DNA of 64,000 nucleotides from Bathynomus jamesi (Eukaryota; Arthropoda; Malacostraca; Isopoda; Cirolanidae): assembly GCA_023014485.1 (NCBI GenBank), contig JAJOZX010009066.1:75001-139000 (forward strand), written 5' to 3'. The position numbers and the translations under genes are program-made. Positions 10,822 to 21,460 of the stretch are shown in pieces. Every line of letters starts with the position of its first letter. The stretch's first letter is position 1. Under the pieces are notes generated by a model. That model was not told the DNA's origin. It was given only the letters and a program-made list of their open reading frames with translations, and did no database searches.

Positions 10822-11081
10822 GGTGCTCTTCCAATATGTGCTCTACCGCGAAACTGTGATCTACCATATTCCAATACGTGCTCTACCGTGAAACTAGCCT
10901 TATAAGGCTAACTAACGAAAATATCATGACTTAACCTAACCAATCGTTAGGTCAACTATACGCCCTTGACGATTGGTTAGGTTAAGTCGTGATATTTTCG
11001 TTAGTTAGCCTGGAATATGGAATATTAGTTGGAATATGGTAGATCACAGTTTCGCGGTAGAGCACATATTGGAAGAGCACC
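10822..11081. mobile_element. Foldback MITE with perfect 9-bp TSD (Mutator-like)
   Basis: The termini GGTGCTCTTCC and GGAAGAGCACC are perfect inverted repeats, flanked by GAATTTAGG at 10813-10821 and 11082-11090. A 9-bp TSD with long inverted repeats is typical of Mutator-like elements. The inner arms (GGCTAACTAACGAAAATATC and its complement) enclose a TTAGG-rich core, TAGGTCAACTATACGCCC..., that recurs at 52130 and 53305. Confidence 0.85.
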
Positions 11082-12391
11082 GAATTTAGGGATGCATTAA
11101 AAATAATAAACTGGTACGAAATGTTAACAGTAAAATAGTACAGTTAGCACGTGGGATAATTTTAATAATTTTATGGTGAATATTGATGGGCTATAATATG
11201 TACTTACCAAAGCTGGGCACAAACCGTTAATCCGTTAATCGTTAATTAACGAAGTTAACTTTTTCGTTAACGATTTAACTTTTAAGTTAACTTTGAAAAT
11301 CATTATCGGACTAATTAACTTCCGTTACATTTAACTTCCGTTAACTCAAGTCCGTTAACCCAAAAAATTCATAAATAAACGTTTAAAAGTTTATATTATT
11401 TTCAGTGCTGAGCAGGGCGCAATTAATCCGCCACTGTTAATAGTGATGAACGAATTTCCATTTCCGCAGTGCAAAATCAGGTGATATTTGTTTCCGTCGC
11501 CACAATTTGTGTCTTACCAAATATGGTAGTTATTTATGGCATTGGTTTGAGCAAAACATGGTCGACTGTAAAATCAGGCGGAAAGATTTGCCATTTGAGT
11601 TGAATGTTTCAACTTCTTTCAAGAAATATCACGAGCATTTTAAGGCACTTTCAATAATATATATGTAACAATTACAACAAATAACTACATTCGTTTCATT
11701 TGCAGTCTGTCTCTTGCGCAACATGTTTGTGCTAGTGAATATTTAAAAATAATCGTTGTCAAGTAAGTCATGTATATTTATAATATGTCTGAGTACCTTA
11801 TTAGTAGTCTCCTTGATCATGACTCCAGATTCCTGGGAGCATTGCTCCAGTAAATTTGACCATGAGAAAAAGTAAATTTGGGTTTGGGTTTTGTTCATCC
11901 GCTAGACGTTATGCAATTTTTTTGCGTATATGTTCTTGTACAAACCAATTTTTTTAAATTACAAATTTAGTTATTTTAAGTTTAGTTGGTAATTCCATAT
12001 TTAACAATTATTTTTATTTTTTGTTAAGCTTCAATGTTTTGATAATTAAAATTTTATTAAAACGTATATTTTTTTAATATAAAATTATCAGGATTGGACT
12101 ATGTTCCATTGATCTCGGCCAGGTTTGATAAATTGGCTAGATAATTACTTGTGCGGTTTTAAGTAATCCACCTTGACTCTAGAATTGAAAAGTTTAGTTA
12201 AGTTTAAACTTACTTTTACTTACTTTAACTTACCTACTTTTACTTACTCTTCCTTACTTTTACTAAGTTTAAAGCACTTACTTTTACTTACTTTCATTGT
12301 ACTATATTTACTTACTTTTACTCACTTTTACCATACTATATTTACTAACTTTTACTTATTTTGTATTTTTTCAGGTAGTCAATAATCAATA

Positions 12392-13093
12392 ATGGATCCT
12401 AATATTGATGAAGTTGGAGAGAAAAGTGAGGGTGTTAAAAGGGGTTACTTTTGTGGTCAATGCAAGAACAAATATTCAAAGAAGCAAAACTGGGAGGAAC
12501 ATTTTAATTCCAAAAAAAATATTTTTTACAATACAAGAGGTCCCAGAGTTTGGGCCCACAGCTTAGATATTGCAGTAAAGAAATACCAGGATGAAGTGCA
12601 GCAAAGAGATACGGCAAAGCAGTCATTTAGTTTGTTCACAAAATGTGCTAGTGCTAGACCTCAGAAAAATGAACCAACTTCATCAACTGCTAATCTAGAA
12701 AATGAAACTTTTTCACTAGATGTTTCACAGACTGAAGAAAGTGCTTCTCCTCCACCTAAGAAACAAAAGGTAAGTGAGGAATCTGCGCATCAGACTAACA
12801 AAACTGCTTTAGAGGAATTTGAAAATTCCCAAATCCAGAAGACATTGAATGCAATTTTGCGCCTAACAAAAGAAACTCACCAAGCTGTTGTGGTTAATAA
12901 AGAGAAGAGTCAAAATATGCCTTCAAGTTCAAGTGTTGCATCCAAATCTAATAAAGCAAAAAGCAACAAATTTGACATTTCCATAGCCCATTTAAGCAAG
13001 TGTAAATCAATACAAGAAATCCTGAACAATGATTTGATCAAATCTACATTCAAATTGGTGGAAAAGAAGGATCTAGGGCATGCTGATGATTAA
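12392..13093 (+). CDS. Inner hAT-like transposase, N-terminal exon/ORF
   Basis: The ATG at 12392 follows a T-rich stretch ending TTTTTTCAGGTAG, and the 233-aa frame opens with an acidic leader. Residues 21-38 (CGQCKNKYSKKQNWEEHF) look like the first half of a C2H2/BED-type finger, suited to binding the element ends. Residues 75-130 are Ser/Pro/Glu-rich with a basic KKQK patch that could serve as a nuclear signal. The frame closes at TAA 13091-13093, just before TTTTCAG, so it may be a spliced exon or separated from the next part by mutation. The D/E-rich text downstream (VEDEDDD) looks like a continuing linker. Confidence 0.6.
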   Translation: MDPNIDEVGEKSEGVKRGYFCGQCKNKYSKKQNWEEHFNSKKNIFYNTRGPRVWAHSLDIAVKKYQDEVQQRDTAKQSFSLFTKCASARPQKNEPTSSTANLENETFSLDVSQTEESASPPPKKQKVSEESAHQTNKTALEEFENSQIQKTLNAILRLTKETHQAVVVNKEKSQNMPSSSSVASKSNKAKSNKFDISIAHLSKCKSIQEILNNDLIKSTFKLVEKKDLGHADD

Positions 13094-13218
13094 TTTTCAG
13101 TACCAAGTGATATAATGGAAAACATTGCAAATAGTGACACTAATATGCCTGATGTAGATATAGCTGTTGAGGATGAAGATGATGATAAGAAGATATTGAT
13201 GATGCTTCTGATGATAAA

Positions 13219-15623
13219 ATGTTTACATTATATTGCATAGCTTGCACAGACCCCAAAGCATGTGCTTCAGACAAACATTCTAACATAAAAGGTTACTTCA
13301 ATGTTAAAGATTTAACCTATGTATGCAAACAAGGAGAAAATCAAGAGAGATGGTTTAGAAATCTGAAAACCCACCTGAAGAGACATTTAATTAAACTTCA
13401 GCATCATCAAAGAGCTGCTGTTTATGAAGTGATGAAAACATCTTCTCGGAACACTACTAAACGCATAGAAGACTTATGTGGCAACATCTTATACTACATA
13501 ATGAAAACAAACACTGCATGGGCTCTATATCCAGTACTTCTAGCTGTATTACATAGGTCAGGTTGTGAGGTTGGAAATTTGAATCATAGCACACATGCGT
13601 GCGAGACAATTTGTGAGCTATTAGATAACACAGGTCAACAAAAAAACTTTTTTTTTTTCGTTGCCAAGGAAATTCGTACGAATTTAGGGTATTTTGGGGT
13701 TGCTGAATTCCAAAATGAAAGTAGTTTTTCCGATTTGGCTCTAGTTCTTGAGATAATGAGTACCCTCAATTAATAGGAAACGTAACCATAACGCGTGCAT
13801 ATGGGAAACTACCGGAACATTCTAGATGGTGAGACCGAATAAAATGCCATTATGTATTTCATGTGTTTACTTTTGTATGATTTGAGACAATTTCAATGCG
13901 ATTTGTAAGTAGGCTCCGCCTGAACATTAATTTTTTTGCATTTTTACCTGTTTCAATGGGGTACCAATTATCTCATAAATTAGAGGCAATCTAGCAAAAC
14001 CGATGTCATATTCGGAACAGAGCTGGGCATTTGCGGCATATTTTGCGGTACTGCGGTACTTGCGGTACCACCGCACTACCACCCCGGGCCCCCATAACGC
14101 AGTACCGCAAAGGATCGCTGAAAATACCGCAGTACCGCTACCGCATTCAAATTTCCGCGTACCGGTTTGGTACCGGTTTGGTAGTGCAGCAGTACCGCAG
14201 TACCGCAATATGCCGCAAGTGCCCAGCTCTGATTCGGAATCAGCACCACAAAGTTACCCCAAAATCACTCTACATAATATGATTGGCAATAAAATGAGTG
14301 TTGACCAGTGTAATCAACTTAAAGAACAAACTGTAAAGTGGTTCTTAGAACAAACTTCAGTAACAATAACAGCTGACATTGGAACAATTTTGGGATTAAG
14401 CATGCTAGTTGTATTAGTTATGAGTGAAGAAGATAAGACTGTAAAACTTGCTGGGATAAATTTAGTACGCAGCAAATCAGGAGTTTATTTGACCAATGAA
14501 ATTTTTGATGTGTTGAAGTCTCCTAATCACTTGAAACTATCTGAAGAAGCAATTAAATCCAAGGTATCTGGAATGGTTGGAGATGGGGCTTTTTGTAAGG
14601 ACAACGAGCCATTTAAAAACGAAATGAAAAAGTTGTTTGGAGAAAATTTCAAATTTCGGGGACTTAATGCATCTTGTGAACAGAGCCCACGTTGATGCAT
14701 TGAAGAAAATTTGTAAACTAAGTGAGCTTTTAGACTATTCAGAATCACTCTTCAATCTGAGATCAGGCCTTGACTATACCAATATGGTTCTTGACAATAT
14801 CATTGGTTTTAAGAGACCAAAACTCAAATCTGATACTCGCATGGTTAATTACGAATTTGATCAATTTGACAGATTTGTGGAAAATTGTGTGTTTTTTGAT
14901 CATCCACAAGAGAAAGAAATTAGTGCCAAGTTCTATGTATTGATTTCCTATGTAACAAAGATTATGTTGCAAGTAGCTCAAAAAACCACAGTTAGTGCAG
15001 AATTTGTAGAAAATATATTTTATAAAGAAGGAGGGAAAACTGTTATGTTAAGAGTGATGGAAACAATTTCCAAATTAGCTAATGGAGGAAATGCAAATGA
15101 TGTAGTTTCTGAATTTAAGCACGATACCACAGGGCAGCAAAAGGAACTAACAGCTGAGGATTACATCCTAAATGAAGTTTACAAATACATCAAGAAACGT
15201 TCTGATTACTACCAGGTTGCTGAAGTTGCTAGACCATCCAGAACCAGATCTGAAAGTAGTTTTACAAAAGACTCAGTGATAAATTGGCTGACAGAATATA
15301 TAGAACAGCTGTGGAAAGGAATCACAGAGAGATTAAAGCATTTTGATAAAGATGGATCAACTGCCTGGAGTGAAGCACCAGCTGAAGGGACATTCTCCAT
15401 TCTTGGTTACATTGTTGAACACAAAGGATCCATTAAGCCATCTCATTTGACTAAGCTGTGCAGAATTGTGAAGGAGGGTCCAGCTCCAGGCACTAGATCT
15501 GCTGTAATGATCACACAGAAAGCCATTGATCAGTGGCCAAGCATACATGGCGGTAAATTCACAACAAATGCCTACATGCAAGGTCTAACATCGTCCACTG
15601 TTGCTGCTGCAATGAATAAATAA
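13219..15623 (+). pseudogene. Inner hAT-like transposase, core and C-terminus (interrupted)
   Basis: Segment 13219 to about 13660 has a second finger: CIAC at the start and LKTHLKRHL (H-x3-H) about 45 residues later. After a gap that includes the MITE at 14018-14231, the same protein resumes near 14245 (YPKITLHNMIGNKMS). It runs through TADIGTILG, KVSGMVGDGAFCKDNEPFK and, after a frame change near 14655, DLMHLVNRAHVDAL. KSDTRMVNYEFDQFDRF resembles the hAT 'TRWxSxYxML' segment. The end (EAPAEGTFSILGYIVEHKGS) resembles a diverged hATC dimerisation region. The hAT placement is inferred from the TSD length and these weak similarities. Broken by insertion and at least one frameshift. Confidence 0.65.
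14018..14231. mobile_element. hAT-type MITE, third-level insertion
   Basis: A 214-bp foldback with termini CAGAGCTGGGCA and TGCCCAGCTCTG, flanked by a perfect 8-bp TSD, ATTCGGAA (14010-14017 and 14232-14239). The interior is built of GCGGTACTGCGGTAC words in both orientations and is far more GC-rich than the host element. It lies inside the coding region of the inner hAT-like element. Confidence 0.95.
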
Positions 15624-15974
15624 ACTTAAGGTGAGTTATAAACTGTACATTATTGTATTATTATGTTTAGCTAAAACAATTTGTAATTGGTATGTCGTCA
15701 ATTCAAGAGTTTACTATCGTTAACCTATCTAGTGGTGTAAGGGGAAAAAAAGTAAATTCAGAGCTGTTCCAGTAAATTTTTTCAAATCTGGAGTCATGTC
15801 CTTGATACATTTCAAGAACCATAAAACTGATCAGGTAAGATTTCAATTCTCATGTCACTTTGATGACATAATTAAGTCAATTGATGTCTTACAATGGGAG
15901 CGTTTTCACCTTAACCCTTTATGTCCTGGCGGTACTTCTAGGTACATCTTTAAAATCTCCATAATTATTTTTCT

Positions 15975-15996
15975 ACCCGGTTGATCCTGCCGGTAC
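15975..15996 (+). other. Match to the 5' end of 18S rRNA
   Basis: TACCCGGTTGATCCTGCCGG at about 15975 equals the conserved start of small-subunit rRNA (canonical TACCTGGTTGATCCTGCCAG) with two differences. Similarity stops directly afterwards. It lies in the outer hAT, after the inner element. It may be a captured fragment, a chance match, or a primer-binding motif within another repeat. Confidence 0.5.
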
Positions 15997-16283
15997 TTTC
16001 AAGTCCCAATGCGAATTAGTTTCTTTATGAGATAATAGATGGCGTTGAGAAGTAAATGTGAGCGTGTGGCGCCAGAGGCTGTTTACTCTTTAGTATCTCT
16101 GCTGTGAAGACCGAAGAAATTTCAGTGCAATTACTTCCCGAATATTCTGTGCCATATCTGTTCCAAATAACAAAGGTAAGGGTTATTTTATTTTTTATCT
16201 TGTTCTTGAAATGTTCAAGAATGCTTCAAACAATTGTTGTTCTTGTTTATTATTTTTAAGTGTGAAATAATAAAGGTGAGCAA

Positions 16284-16484
16284 GTGTTGGTGGACTTGTT
16301 CATCAAGTTCAACACAGTCATCCCCTCCAGTGCTGCAGTGGAGCGTTTGTTCTCTATGGGCAAGGACATCCTGAGGGCCAAGAGATCATCCCTGTCTGAT
16401 GAAAACTTCGATATGCTAATTTTCATGAAGGGCAACATGCATCTCATGGACAAAATGGAGAACGAGAAGAAGAGGGAAAATTAA
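16284..16484 (+). pseudogene. hAT transposase C-terminal dimerisation domain (outer hAT)
   Basis: The 66-aa frame contains the hATC signature PSSAAVERLFSMGKDILRAK followed by RSSLSDENFDMLIFMKGN, the part of hAT transposases that mediates multimerisation and completes the catalytic region. The upstream boundary near 16275 (aataataaagGTGAGC) has no acceptor site that I can assign. The stop (TAA 16482-16484) is followed at once by the MITE at 16496. It belongs to the outer element (11208-16895), whose remaining coding sequence is missing. Confidence 0.85.
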
Positions 16485-16495
16485 ATTATATATAT

Positions 16496-16719
16496 AGGGT
16501 GAACCAAATGTAGGTGGACAGTAAATGATAACGTTTATTTTGAGAATACATATTTAATTTTTTTGTATACTATAATACAAAATAAAATTTAAATAAATTT
16601 AGTTATAATATTTAATATAATAAAACACAAACACCATAGTTATAATGAACACCATAGTTATAATATAATATAACACAAACCGTATTCAACCTACTGTCCA
16701 CCTACTTTTGGTTCACCGT
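16496..16719. mobile_element. Short TA-flanked MITE
   Basis: The termini AGGGTGAACCAAATGTAGG and CCTACTTTTGGTTCACC are inverted repeats continuing with GTGGACAGTA/TACTGTCCAC, embedded in TATATA. About 224 bp, AT-rich, no coding sequence. It contains a tandem CACCATAGTTATAAT duplication. A mariner-type non-autonomous element inside the outer hAT. Confidence 0.8.
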
Positions 16720-16903
16720 GTATATATATTGTGTTTTTCATTTTTTTTATAATAAAAGTTAACGTTAACGGTTTATCGGTAACTTCCGTTACATGTTTAA
16801 CGAATTAACGGATTAACGGTTAACGAAGTTAACTCTTTGGTTAACGGATTAGCGGTTAACGAAGTTAACTTTTTGGTTAACGGTGCCCACCACTGGTACT
16901 TAC

Positions 16904-17300
16904 AGTAAAATCGAAAGCTCTAATTCAAAGCTCCAGCCAAAATGATGGAATAGAGATATAGGAAATTCTTTTGCGGCCACAGAAATGTAACCTATTTGAA
17001 ATACAGAAAGAGAGAGAGAAACTCGCAGAAAGGTTTTGACATGTACATAAGTTTAAGAAAGGTTAAACGATTATTTGTAAGTGTCAAAACGGAGAAACTG
17101 AAGTCCAAATTGCCAATGAATGTAAAGAAAATTATCAAAAAATTTTACGAATACGTTAATAATAAAACTCCATTTAATGAATAATATTGGTCCATTCATC
17201 GATTCAAAAGATAATTTAATAAATGACTACAAGGGGACAGAGCTATGGTTTTAAGTAAATAAATTCTTCAGGTTGATCTTTACTGTTACGTGCTAAACAA
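16904..17300. other. Intergenic, no gene seen
   Basis: One basic 62-aa reading frame (16996-17184) with no recognisable domain; otherwise AT-rich sequence. Confidence 0.4.
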
Positions 17301-17304
17301 AGAC

Positions 17305-18100
17305 TCGGAGGAAAAAGACTGTGGAGTCATTGTTACGAAGGATTTCAAATTTTCAAAATAATGTCGAGTCGCGAGCAGTAGAGCTAGTAAAATATTGGGT
17401 TTAATTTCTCGTAATTTTGAGTATAAAGAAGGTCGATAAAAGTAAATAAACACCACAATAATTGTCCTCAAAAACAAATGGCAAAGCTCATCAATGGAAT
17501 GTATGTCAGATTTACATAATGGAAAGGGGGAAATCAACACGATTCTAAATCTATTGATTCACTAAATCTGCTATTATTTATTGACTTTTATCATCAAATA
17601 AAAAACTACGGAAAAACCAAAGGTGTCTATTTACGTTTGTCAAGCCTCTCTAAATCTAAAGATATTATTTTGGCATCATACAAGTCGCTTGGTTAAGCCT
17701 CTCTTAGAACATGCTGTACAGTTTTCCTCGACTTACATGATTTAAAGTTATAGATATTAGAACGCGTTCACCGTTGAATCACAAAACGTGTTCCATCATT
17801 AATTAATAAAGCCATATGAAGATAGGCTCAAAGGCTCGCAGGAGTTTAGGCTCAAATCTAGGGGTTTAAGGAGATTTAATTCGGGTAGAACAGATCATCT
17901 GCAAATTGCTTTAATTAACATCAGTAATGAAAACGGTATGAAAACAAGCCCCCACGCAGAATTAGGATCTTTGCAGTTTGAAAGTCTTCAAGATTCATAT
18001 CTCTATTTTCGTCTATTTACCGAACTAAAGGCAATTTAATAAGGTAGCGTCATGTTGTATCGGAAACCTTTAGGCAATTATTGAATAGAAATGTCGAGGT
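17305..18100 (+). pseudogene. Old CR1-like reverse transcriptase C-terminal fragment
   Basis: In shifting frames the text follows the CR1 thumb and C-terminal region: EKDCGVIVTKDFKFS (compare EKDLGVLISSDLKF in the copies below), ASKILGLISRNFEYK, then KPLLEHAVQFSSTYM, NAFTVESQ and KPYEDRLKGSQEFRLKSRGL. Stops and indels are frequent. It is a different and older CR1 lineage from the minus-strand copies at 18.8-36 kb. Confidence 0.65.
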
Positions 18101-18475
18101 GGATATAAAGAGAGAAGTAATTAAAGGAAAAGATGGGTTGATAAGCAGATTGACAGAAGGGCAAGATGAGTAAACGGCTGACTAGAGAGCCAGAAGGACT
18201 TACTAATGAGCAAAGAGACGGTAAACAACCGATTGTTTAATAAACGTATGAAAAGACGCCGAAACTATTAAAACTCAAGTAGAGAAATAGACAAATGTCA
18301 CGATAGACAGACCGAACGACAAAGTATCAAAAAATATGAACACATATTATAAATAACAAATATTTAAAAATACTAAAATAAAATTTAATTTAAATTAAAG
18401 CAAATATTGAAAATCACTTCAAATTAAAAACAATTGAAAACGGAAGTTTCGAACCCCCAATGAACATTGGTTCCT
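18100..18475. other. Intergenic, no gene seen
   Basis: Purine-rich followed by AT-rich DNA without a recognisable feature. Confidence 0.4.
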
Positions 18476-18478
18476 TTA

Positions 18479-18727
18479 GGCCGGCCGTACACAGGATCGT
18501 CTTGCGACTGAAGACTGACTACTTGGGTCTCGACGACTCGAGTCGTGTGTAATTTTACAGACAGAATGGGAACCCTGCATACTGCAGCAACCCAGGAATT
18601 CCCCAGGAATCGCGTCGCGATCGCTGCAGTGTGCGGGGCTCCCATTCTGTTAATGTAAAATCATACGTGACTTCAGTCGTCACGACTCAGGTCGTGAGTC
18701 GTGAGACGATCCAGTGGGCGGCCGGCC
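18479..18727. mobile_element. Harbinger-like MITE with TTA TSD
   Basis: The termini GGCCGGCCGTACACAGGATC and GATCCAGTGGGCGGCCGGCC are inverted, flanked by TTA (18476-18478 and 18728-18730), the target preference of PIF/Harbinger elements. Inner arms (ACTGAAG, GACGACTC, ACAGAATGGGA) also pair, making a 249-bp GC-rich foldback without coding capacity. Confidence 0.85.
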
Positions 18728-18840
18728 TTACAAATCCGTCGACTTTAAAAGGGATGCGTAAATTATTTTGCTACTTACCTTGTCATGAAAGGTAACACCG
18801 AACCCTCAACATTCGTGGTGATTCCTATATGTATTCTCAT

Positions 18841-21417
18841 GAGAGAGAGAGTTACAAGGAGTTACAAGGAAAAGAAGTACCTCAAAAGGCCTTGCGGCCC
18901 ATACCGAGGAGGTACCAATGGCAACGGGTGCCACGGAAAATTTTCTACACACTCAAATAGTGTGCAAAATTTGGTCTAACCTTTTCTTGAACTGATCCAC
19001 AGAGGAACTGTTCACAACTTCCGAAGGTAACCTGTTCCATGTGTCACAGATCTTATACGTAAAGTAATTCCCACACACACTAGTCCTAAACCGTTTCAAA
19101 TCCAACTTCCAACCATTGTTGCGAGTTGGGTTATCATTTAAACTAAACATACTTCTAAAATCGACATCGTTGACCCCGCGTAAGAGCTTGAAAACCTCGA
19201 TCAGTTGACCGCGCAGCCTCCGAGTTTCAAGCGAAAACAAGTTCAGGGCGCGTAACCGTCGATTGTAGCCCATATGCCTAACGGAAGGGATTAACTTTGT
19301 GGCCCTCGCCTGCACTCGCTCCAGCCTCTCAATATCTTTCCTGAGGGTGGGCGACCAGAACTGCACAGCATACTCCAGGTGCGGCCGAACAAGGGAATTG
19401 TACAGTGAGAGCACAATCTCCTTGTTCCGAAACTGAAATTGCCTCCTGATATAACCCAATAGTTTCTGGGCTTTCTTTTCCACCTCTACACACTGTTTCG
19501 TAAACTTAAGGTCGCTGCTAATTAGCACACCCAAGTCCTTTTCTAAATCAGTCACCTCGATATTACTACCCAACATCGAGTAGTCCGACTTGGGATTGGC
19601 GTAGCCAATGTGCATCACTTTGCATTTACCCAAGTTAAACGGCATTTGCCATTTTTCGGACCACTCTCCTATCCTACCTAGGTCCGCACGCAGTTCCTCG
19701 ATCGCTTCGGGCGTCCCAACATTGGCCCCAAGCTTGGTGTCATCAGCGAATTTGGCGATCCGACTGACGATGCCACCGTCGATATCATTTATATAAATGA
19801 TAAACAACAGCGGCCCCAAAACGGAACCCTGAGGAACCCCACTAGTGACCGAGGCCCAACCCGATCTAGCCCCTTTAATTACCACCCTCTGCCGCCTATT
19901 CCTCAGCCAGTTTTCAATCCACCTACCTATTTCCCCACCGATACCCAGCGCGCGCACTTTCGCCGTTAGCCGGCGGTGAGGTACCTTATCAAAGGCTTTC
20001 TGAAAGTCGAGATAAAGTATATCAATAGCCCTACTCTTATCGTACTCACTCAACATGACGTGGAAAAACTCGAGCAAGTTGGTGAGACACGACCTATGCC
20101 GTCTAAACCCATGTTGGGAGTCCCCAAGCAGCTTGTACGAATCCAAATGGTCAACGATCCTATCCGCTATTAACCCCTCTAATAATTTACTTACAACCGA
20201 AGTGAAACTAATGGGACGATAGTTTCTGGACTTTCGTGATCACCTTTCTTAAAGATAGGGGTCACGTTGGCTTCCCTCCACTCACCAGGCACCTGGCCCG
20301 TCTGCAACGATTTGTTGAAGACTGTAGCCAGGTGAGGAGCCACCTGGTCGCGGACCTCCCGCAACACACTGGCGAGGAACTGGTCTGGCCCAGGAACCTT
20401 AAACGCGCTCAGTTTGTCTATTTTATCAGCAACGACTGTCGCGGTACACCGAATACTATCCAGGCCAGCACCTTCGTGCCTGACGCCTGGCTCGGGGATG
20501 ACGTGGGTGTCCTCCCTGATGAACACTCCCGCAAAGTACTTCTTCAGCACATTAGCCATGTTCACGTCGGAGGTCCGCAGCGCGCCACTGGGGTCCTTTA
20601 ACGGACCTATCATGCTTCTAATGGGCGTTCTACTTTAACATAACTGAAGAACTCCTTAGGGTTCCCCTTGCACAGGCTTGCCACCCGGAGTTCTTCGTTA
20701 CGTTTAGCTAGCTTAACCTTCGTCTTCACTTCCCTGCACAGGTGAACATCCGCCTCAGTGTTCTCATGGGAACGATTGGCCTTCGCCCTCCTATACGCAG
20801 TTTTCCTATTTCGGATAGCCGAAGCGACGTCCCAACTGAACCACTTAGGCTGCGTTAAAGCAGGGGTGACCGGTTTTGAGGGTATGGCAGCAGACTGCAG
20901 CACCATAAACTCGTCCCGGAATGCACTCCACACTCCCTCAACATCGCCGCCCACCTCTAACCCCATTTTACCTACGCTATCCCGGAGGCCAACAAAGTCC
21001 GCCTGCAGTAGATCGAGCTTACTGCCTCTCGAGTTACTCCGCTTCACCCGAGGGACGCAGAACCTAATCAGACCATGATCACTCCCGCCCAACCAACGAT
21101 TCGTCACCGGTGAGGCCAGTGACGAGGATGTCTTCGGTCGTGAATACTAAGTCTAGAACGCTTTCGCCTCGTGTAGGCCCATTGACCCACGGAGTTCCGT
21201 GTACAGGGCTGTATCCTCCTCAAGGAGATGCGGAGGTCTGTACACCAAAATTAACCTATAGTTCGTCCGTCCCACGTTCAGATCGACGCCAAGCAGCTCC
21301 CGTTCCGATCGGAACTGACAGTCAACCGGACCTAACGTGTCCCTCACGTATATTAGTACCCCTCCCCCCTCCCCTCGGGTGCGGTCCTTGTGAAACATTC
21401 TATACCCAAGAATTTCG

Positions 21418-21420
<3 letters not shown>
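18841..21420 (-). mobile_element. CR1 LINE copy A, 5'-truncated
   Basis: The minus-strand element ends (its 3' side) with CCTTGTAACTCCTTGTAACT and (CT)n at 18841-18870, the same tail as copies B, C and D. The coding sequence of ORF2 runs from 18953 to about 21400. It is truncated within the endonuclease at 21420, immediately against a (GA)n run. The 3' UTR of copy B between the RT stop and the tail is largely missing here, so this copy also has an internal 3' deletion. Confidence 0.85.
18953..21398 (-). pseudogene. CR1 ORF2 (partial endonuclease plus RT), copy A
   Basis: Reading from 21398 down: an endonuclease piece with TRGEGGGVLIYVRD and YRPPHLL; the end of the endonuclease SDH block (GGSDHGLIRF, about 21080); the linker; RT fingers (NVTPIFKKGD); palm A LDFQKAFDKVPH; GVPQGSVLGPLLF; FADDTKLG (catalytic ADD); and the thumb ending KKRLDQILHTI at 18953. 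Frame breaks occur near 21150, 20612 and 20190, and part of the endonuclease is deleted. The last 397-aa frame is intact. The family reverse-transcribes its own RNA at a nicked target. Confidence 0.85.
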
Positions 21421-21453
<33 letters not shown>

Positions 21454-21460
21454 GGGGGTG
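21421..21460 (+). repeat. (GA)n microsatellite at the 5' end of CR1 copy A
   Basis: About 15 GA units followed by a G-run, abutting the truncated CR1 sequence with no intervening bases. Confidence 0.9.

Larger units (their letters stand above)
11818..15798 (+). mobile_element. Inner hAT-like transposon nested in the outer hAT
   Basis: The terminal repeats CATGACTCCAGATT (11818-11831) and AATCTGGAGTCATG (ending 15798) are perfect, flanked by an 8-bp TSD, TCCTTGAT (11810-11817 and 15799-15806). Subterminal CCAGTAAATTT words are also mirrored. It carries a plus-strand gene (12392-15623) whose layout is zinc finger, transposase core, diverged C-terminal dimerisation region. It is younger than the outer hAT and older than the MITE at 14018-14231. 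Confidence 0.9.
11208..16895. mobile_element. Outer hAT transposon, interrupted
   Basis: The termini CAAAGCTGGGCAC and GTGCCCACCACTG form an imperfect inverted repeat flanked by a perfect 8-bp TSD, GTACTTAC (11200-11207 and 16896-16903). Subterminal DNA is full of GTTAAC words in both orientations. Its own coding remnant is the hAT dimerisation exon at 16284-16484. The rest of its gene is displaced or lost around a 4-kb nested insertion (11818-15798). A small MITE (16496-16719) also sits inside. Confidence 0.9.

Noticed and set aside
16996..17184. Basic 62-aa ORF
   Set aside because: No recognisable domain, Lys-rich from A-rich DNA.
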